This document shows, one piece after another, positions 58,958-64,000 of a stretch of DNA of 64,000 nt. The stretch is from positions 324,959 through 388,958 of the forward strand of contig RHPI01002048.1 of assembly GCA_009103225.1 (NCBI GenBank), given 5' to 3'. This stretch comes from Chlorokybus atmophyticus. Its lineage: Eukaryota; Streptophyta; Chlorokybophyceae; Chlorokybales; Chlorokybaceae. A model generated the notes under the pieces. It did no database searches and was not told the origin of the DNA. It worked only from the letters and a program-made list of their open reading frames with translations. Numbering within the stretch: the stretch's first letter is position 1; each line of letters begins with the position of its first letter. The translations under genes were made by a program, and so were the position numbers.

Positions 58958-60278
58958 AAAACCGGGCTCTCCGGGCCAGGCGCCGACTGTTCCAAACTGC
59001 ACTTAACATCCAGCTGGCTCGTGCACGCCTCCAAGGGTGACTAATGGCAATGTGCACTGCATGTCGACGAGAATCGCGTGAGCCAAGCGCCACGTCGCAA
59101 GGTGCGGACACGTGGTGTAAGCACTGAAGTCACTCACGCTACCGTGATCACAGCGACAGGCGTAGAACACATGCAAAGCATACATGCAACAGCCTGGCTT
59201 GCGACGCCCGCATTCAACGTGTATGCACTTCGTCTTGGCGACGTTACCAAAAACAGCTGCAAGGGCTTCCATGCAAACGGACACAATCCCAGCGTCCCCA
59301 TGGTAAGGAATGCACCAGCAGCAACAACCCTAAGCACCCACGTACCCTACACGCCGCGTGCGCCGGGGCAGCACCAAGACAATGACCGTGAGTGCCGACG
59401 AGGCTTGGTCCACCCAGCAGAAAGCACCAACCCGGAGGCCTTCTCAAGGCCCACCGCGACGACGACAAAGACATTCACCCCGTCCGTGGGGCAATCGCCG
59501 CCCTTCACCACAAACCCTAATTTTGGCGATCCTGTACCCGGTACGGAACAGACTCGCGGAACAAGCAGGAAATTGCAAAACATTGCATTGACTTCAAGGT
59601 ACTGAGTTCCATGAAAAGCGTCGTTTCAGCGCGGCTCAGCGCTTGATTGATCGAGTCGGATTCCCTGATGTTATGTGAGTAAGCTTCACCCCAATCCTCG
59701 ACGTTGCTTTGACACATACCGGTAGGCGGCAAGAGGTGCAGGTCGTTGTAGTCCGGGGCGGCGGCGGCATCGTGGGTGTGCGCCGGGGACCAAGCCGTGA
59801 GGTGGGAGGTGATCATGGTGACACGGTGTCGTTGGGGTTGAGGCTGGCCGCGGTGCTCTTCGCTGGCGGCACCTGCTGCATTTGTTGGGTGTTGAGAGGT
59901 GGTTTCGCAGCTGAAGAGTGAGCGCTGTCTGATGAGACAGGGACGCTGTCTTGGTAATTGGTGAACTAGGTGAGGCGATCTTCTTGAAAAGCTGTCAAGC
60001 AGGCAAGAAGGCGGTACACTGCCACGGCTGCCGGGGTCGGTGGCCACCAGCACGGCGCCACGTGGCGCTGCCTTCCGCATTGGCTGTGCGGGATGGCGCT
60101 TTCGCCGCCGCCTTCTGATAAGGACTCTCCTTTGGCACTCAAGCAGATAGCCCCAGTCAAGTCCTTTACTTCGAGCGCAGGCGTTCCCACTCGCCTTGTG
60201 CTTCCAACCACTGCGGTATAAGCGATGCCTGTGTGTGCTTTCACTTGCTTGACAACAAACCCTTATCTCAAGTTAAAT

Positions 60279-60315
60279 TCTGCCGTAGGCATGCAAACCC
60301 TGCATGCCTACGGCA
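60279..60315. other. Perfect hairpin, 16-bp arms
   Basis: CTGCCGTAGGCATGCA, loop AACCC, then TGCATGCCTACGGCAG. It lies in the ORP upstream region. Confidence 0.8.
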
Positions 60316-60756
60316 GCTGCCACATGGTGTACCGCCTGCACCTTCCATGCAACAAGCACAGTGCATTAATTGCAGCACTGTCTGCGCCGTCAGCTGAGTA
60401 CAAAGGTGATGAGTTTGTTGGTCAGATGGTTGATGCGGCGCAGTTAGCGAACGTGACGACCCTCTGGTCTCATCGAGAATGCCATGCAATCACAGTACAA
60501 GCTTAGAAGCCTTTGCTAAATTGATTGTGATCTGGGCTGTTGACAGCAGTTGCGACCATTGGAGCTGTTTCAATCAGTACATTGCTGGATCCACTACGCA
60601 GTTGTGACCTCAGGAGCTGTTTGGCATGTGTCCCGGTCTGGCAGTCATCGCTGTGGGCGTAGTCACTAAGTACTTTCAAGCAAAAATAATGTACTAAAAC
60701 AACTAACTTGCAATCATGACTACAGCAACAACTCTTCAAAAACATTACTAGTACCC

Positions 60757-60787
60757 ACGAACTATGCATGTGACATGCATAGTTCGT
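60757..60787. other. Near-perfect palindrome, 15-bp arms
   Basis: ACGAACTATGCATGT, single G, then ACATGCATAGTTCGT. It is located about 125 bp before the first recognised ORP exon and could be a protein-binding palindrome or cruciform-forming site. Confidence 0.75.
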
Positions 60788-60912
60788 AGCATCGCTGTTG
60801 CTGTAAGTATGACAGCAGTGAAGTGTATACTCATCGCCAATGCAGGCACGCACAGCCTTGCAGGTTGTCTACAGTCTACTGTTGAATTTGAAAGGGTAAA
60901 CACATTGTGCAG

Positions 60913-63900
60913 GTGCAGAACATTAGTTCGGATCTTGTCAAGGACAATGTTCTCGCAATGGGAGGCCGTACTGTAATGGGCGTCCTGGAAAAATGGGTGA
61001 ACTTTGGTGCAGGATGGCAGCCTCGCTTCTTTGTGTTACAGGGTGGGGTGTTATCCTACTATAAAGTGCATGGTCATCATAAGGCCACCATAACAGAACA
61101 GCGTGCACGGCATCCCGATGGCACTGAGGTTATTCTCATTGGTGAGGACACCCTCAAGATGGAACGCAAAGAGCACAGCAAGGCTGACGGTGGTGGCAAA
61201 GATGCGCAAGCTCTTGGTGTCACTTCACTGCAGGTATTCATGCAGCTGTCGCTCAAGACATACAAGCTGCTTGCAGTTTCTAAAGGCAGCGGTTGACCAC
61301 ACAGGTTGCCACAATTCGCGAGAGTCATGCTGACGACAAGAAATTCTATGTCCACTCTGGCACGAAAACTCTTCATTTGCGGGCCGGCTCACGTGAAGAA
61401 CGGGAACAGTGGCTGCAGGAGTTGGATTTAGCCAAAGCCACAACCACAGCTGTTAGCCCAATCACAGTGTCCACAAATGCAATTGTCCGGGAAGCAGCCA
61501 TGTCAGATAGCAACAGCCAACCAGCTGCGTCACCAGTTGGTAGCAATTGCATTTCATCCATTCGCAACAGATTGCAAAGCTCAGCTGTAGCACCAGCTGT
61601 GGTCGACTATTGTGTTTCTCAAGTGGAGCTGTATCAGGAGAAGGTGAAAGCTCTATTCCAGGTAAACTTGCCTGAGGGTCAAGCTTTGTATTCTATGATT
61701 ACCGCATACACTGCGTGCGTGTGCAAACGTGACACGTGCATGCAAATGTGACACACCATCGCTCACTTTCACAAGTGCAGGCTGAAAAGCACAAAAGATA
61801 CCTGCTACTGGATTACATAAGCACACTTGAGGAGGAGAAACGTGAGCTGGAGAGCAGGGTGGTAAAGGCCTCAACACACCAGGGCGACAAAGGGCGGCTT
61901 GAAGAAGTGTCAACACCCAAGAGCATGCATGAGGATGCTGACAGCTCAAGTGCAGAAGAAGAAGACTTCGAGGTAACTTGTTGTGTCTTGCTGCCACCAT
62001 GCGTCCTGTATATGCCCACAAAACCAAGGCATTCGCATATTCTTATGAGCGTTCCATACCAAGCGTGGCAACACCCTGTGGCAACACCCTGTGCTATTCC
62101 ACATGTTGGTGTAGTCATCACACAAGCCTACGCTGTACCCACACGATGCAAATGACAGCATTATAGGATTGATGCCAGATTGATGCGCAGGGTGAGTTCT
62201 TTGATGCTGAAGACGCACTATCGCCCTCGTCAGCTCGAGCCGGTCACAGGCGGCGGGTGTCGTATAACGAGCTGACACCACGGGAGGTGTTTAAGAACAG
62301 ATTTGCAAGCACACCTCGCGGTGCACTGACGCCATCAGCCAGTGCAGAGCAACTGCCTCTGACATCTCCTGTTGCCAAACAAAGGCGACTGCATCTGCCC
62401 ACGCCTGCACAGAAAGAAAAAGCAGTCTCGCTCTGGACAATCCTCAAGGAAAACATTGGCAAGGATCTGACCCGTGTTTGCCTACCTGTGTTTTTCAACG
62501 AGCCTCTTTCTGCTCTTCAAAAGGCTTGCGAAGATGCAGAGTATAGTCATCTCCTGGACAAGGCTCGTACATGTCAGGTACCCCAATGTTGCATGTCGCG
62601 TTGTTAGGTTTGCCGCGGATATTGTGCTTGAGCGTGTAGCCCTTCTAGGTGGGGTCAGTGGAGCGATTGCTACATGTAGCAGCGTTTGCTGTTTCTGGGT
62701 ATGCTTCGACGGATGGGCGAACTAACAAGCCCTTCAACCCGCTGCTTGGAGAAACATACGAATGCATCAGGGAGGAGCAAGGCATTCGAATTGTCACAGA
62801 AAAGGTGCATTTGGCTACCGGTTGCAAGTACACCACTTGAGCCTGAGTTGTGATGCTGTCTGCAATGCAAATGGGTGTGGACTCTTTGTGCATGGTTGCG
62901 TTGCGCCATCCGACAAGCAATTTGCTTTCGCATGTGTATGACACGGGGTTTGATTTGCGTGTGCGCAGACAAGCCACCACCCAACTATTATGACTGTCTT
63001 TTGTGAAGGCCGTGGTTGGTCCATGGCGGCTGAAGTGAACGTCAAAAACAAGTTCTGGGGACGTTCGATTGACGTGTATCCAGTGGGTGAGATCAAGGTC
63101 ATATTTGATGATGGTGAAGAGATGGTTTGGAGCAAGGTGAGGCTTGACCAGTGAGCGTTGGTCCCCTAGGCACAGTTAACATAGGAACTGGCATTGCTTG
63201 TGTGGGCAATGCCGGTTTGTCGTCCCTTTGCTGCTTATGCACTTCAGTGCTTTGCTGATTCGCTCATATCAGGAGTCACATGCCATGTGCTGGCAGGTCA
63301 CCACGTCAATTCACAATCTCATCATTGGGCGCTTGTATGTGGATCATCGTGGGACGATGACTATTGTGAGCAGTAAGACGAAAAGCATAGCTCGGCTCAA
63401 GTTCAAAGAGCAAGGCATGATGGACAGAAACCCTCACCAGGTGGGCAATGCAAATGCAAGTATTATCTGCGCAGTAGTAGTGTAGTACCCAGCTGTACAA
63501 ATGACGAAGATCAGAAGTTGCGATGCTCATGACAGGTGAAAGGCAACATTGTAGATGGGGCGGGCCACAAGGTGGCGTCCGTATATGGTAGATGGAGTGA
63601 AAACCTGATGTACAACATGGGTGACAAAGATGACCCCAAGCATGGTACACTGCTGTGGGAGCGCAACCCTGACCCCCCAGATCCGACCCGTTATAACCTT
63701 ACGGCGTTCGCCATCACCCTGAATGAACTGGATGATGACCTTAGGGTACTTTCCCTGACGCCTGGTTTTTGCAGTGAGGCAGCACAGTTTCTGCTACTAA
63801 CATGCATCCCTTTTGCAGAAAGAAATTGCTCCCACGGATTCCCGTCTGCGCCCTGATCAACGGCTTCTGGAAGAGGGCCGGTATGATGAGGCCAATGCTG

Positions 63901-63999
63901 AAAAGCAGCGGCTGGAGAACAAACAAAGAAAGGTGAGCGCTGTAGTGATGGTCTTCATGACTGACTGGTGTCCTGGTGCATTGCCATGAATGTATTGCC
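60913..63999 (+). CDS. Oxysterol-binding protein-related protein (ORP) with PH domain; runs off the window
   Basis: ORPs move sterols and phosphoinositides between membranes at contact sites. The plus-strand multi-exon gene starts at or before the exon at 60913; possible ATGs are at 60958 and 60976. The PH domain is [28 protein letters not shown] (60976-61233) and, after an intron, [34 protein letters not shown] (61305-61440). A linker includes a coiled coil ([20 protein letters not shown]) and an acidic Ser-rich part. The lipid-binding ORD domain begins [20 protein letters not shown] (about 62430), then [34 protein letters not shown] (62730-62762) and the family signature EKTSHHPP across a splice (62803/62971). 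[23 protein letters not shown] and [17 protein letters not shown] follow. The last visible exon has [20 protein letters not shown], and its donor is near 63930. The usual EQVSHHPP is EKTSHHPP here. The C-terminus lies beyond the right edge. Confidence 0.9.
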
Positions 64000-64000
64000 A

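Larger units (their letters stand above)
58958..60912. other. Divergent promoter region between WDR26-like and ORP genes
   Basis: The two host genes are head to head across this 2-kb gap. Possible 5' exons of the ORP gene may lie in its right half but could not be defined. Two perfect hairpins occur at 60279-60315 and 60757-60787. ORFs at 59078-59605 (plus) and 59517-60080 (minus) overlap antiparallel and resemble no family. Confidence 0.4.

Noticed and set aside
59078-60080. Overlapping ORFs of 175 aa (plus) and 187 aa (minus) between the two host genes
   Set aside because: They overlap antiparallel, have biased low-complexity composition and match no family. Probably chance in GC-rich promoter DNA.

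Overview
This is eukaryotic nuclear DNA, most likely from a green alga (core chlorophyte). The host genes are split into many short exons by GT-AG introns of roughly 70-350 bp. A plant/algal-type non-phosphorylating GAPDH (GAPN), a plant-like PH-ORD oxysterol-binding protein and a WDR26/GID7-type CTLH subunit are recognisable. The sequence is also rich in GCATGC/GTGTGC microsatellites and in nested transposons. The species cannot be named from sequence alone, and nothing supports bacterial origin.

Layout. 1-180 is a CTCTCG microsatellite. 1.86-5.17 kb (minus) is a complete GAPN gene of about 13 exons. 6.09-9.04 kb looks like a non-autonomous DNA transposon with TACTGGCAC-type subterminal repeats and two strong hairpins inside. 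11.33-16.04 kb is a complete two-gene PIF/Harbinger element: a Myb-like partner on plus and a DDE transposase on minus. 16.2-39.4 kb is a nest of mobile elements. 39.53-40.04 kb is a textbook TRIM with 89-bp LTRs and a perfect 5-bp target duplication. 41.5-43.7 kb is a decayed Ty3/Gypsy element. 45.0-46.45 kb is poly-C plus a ~690-bp (AC)n tract. 49.2-50.9 kb is an unrecognised four-exon gene. 54.0-55.4 kb is a 5'-truncated LINE. 56.3-59.0 kb (minus) is the WDR26-like gene, and 60.9 kb to the window end (plus) is the ORP gene, head to head with it.

The most interesting part is the nest at 16-39 kb. The outer layer is one minus-strand gene of an uncharacterised transposon-associated family (PIN/XPG-nuclease-like plus a CXC cysteine-rich tail). 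Its blocks occur in correct order from 39.1 kb down to 32.6 kb, and its CXC tail reappears at 18.1-17.6 kb. The roughly 14.4 kb between them looks like a second, inserted element with five genes. These are an unknown acidic protein (minus), a zinc finger-OTU protease-RING protein (plus), a zinc finger-Tudor-DNA cytosine-5 methyltransferase (plus, two premature stops), a Plavaka/CACTA-type transposase (minus), and a small acidic protein (plus).

All three promoter-bearing intervals of this inner element (two divergent, one tandem) carry the same palindrome class, GTACCAT..ATGGTAC. This suggests one cargo unit under a common regulator, combining transposition, ubiquitin-related functions and chromatin/DNA methylation. 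The grouping, boundaries and regulation are inference. The individual domains are read directly from the sequence.
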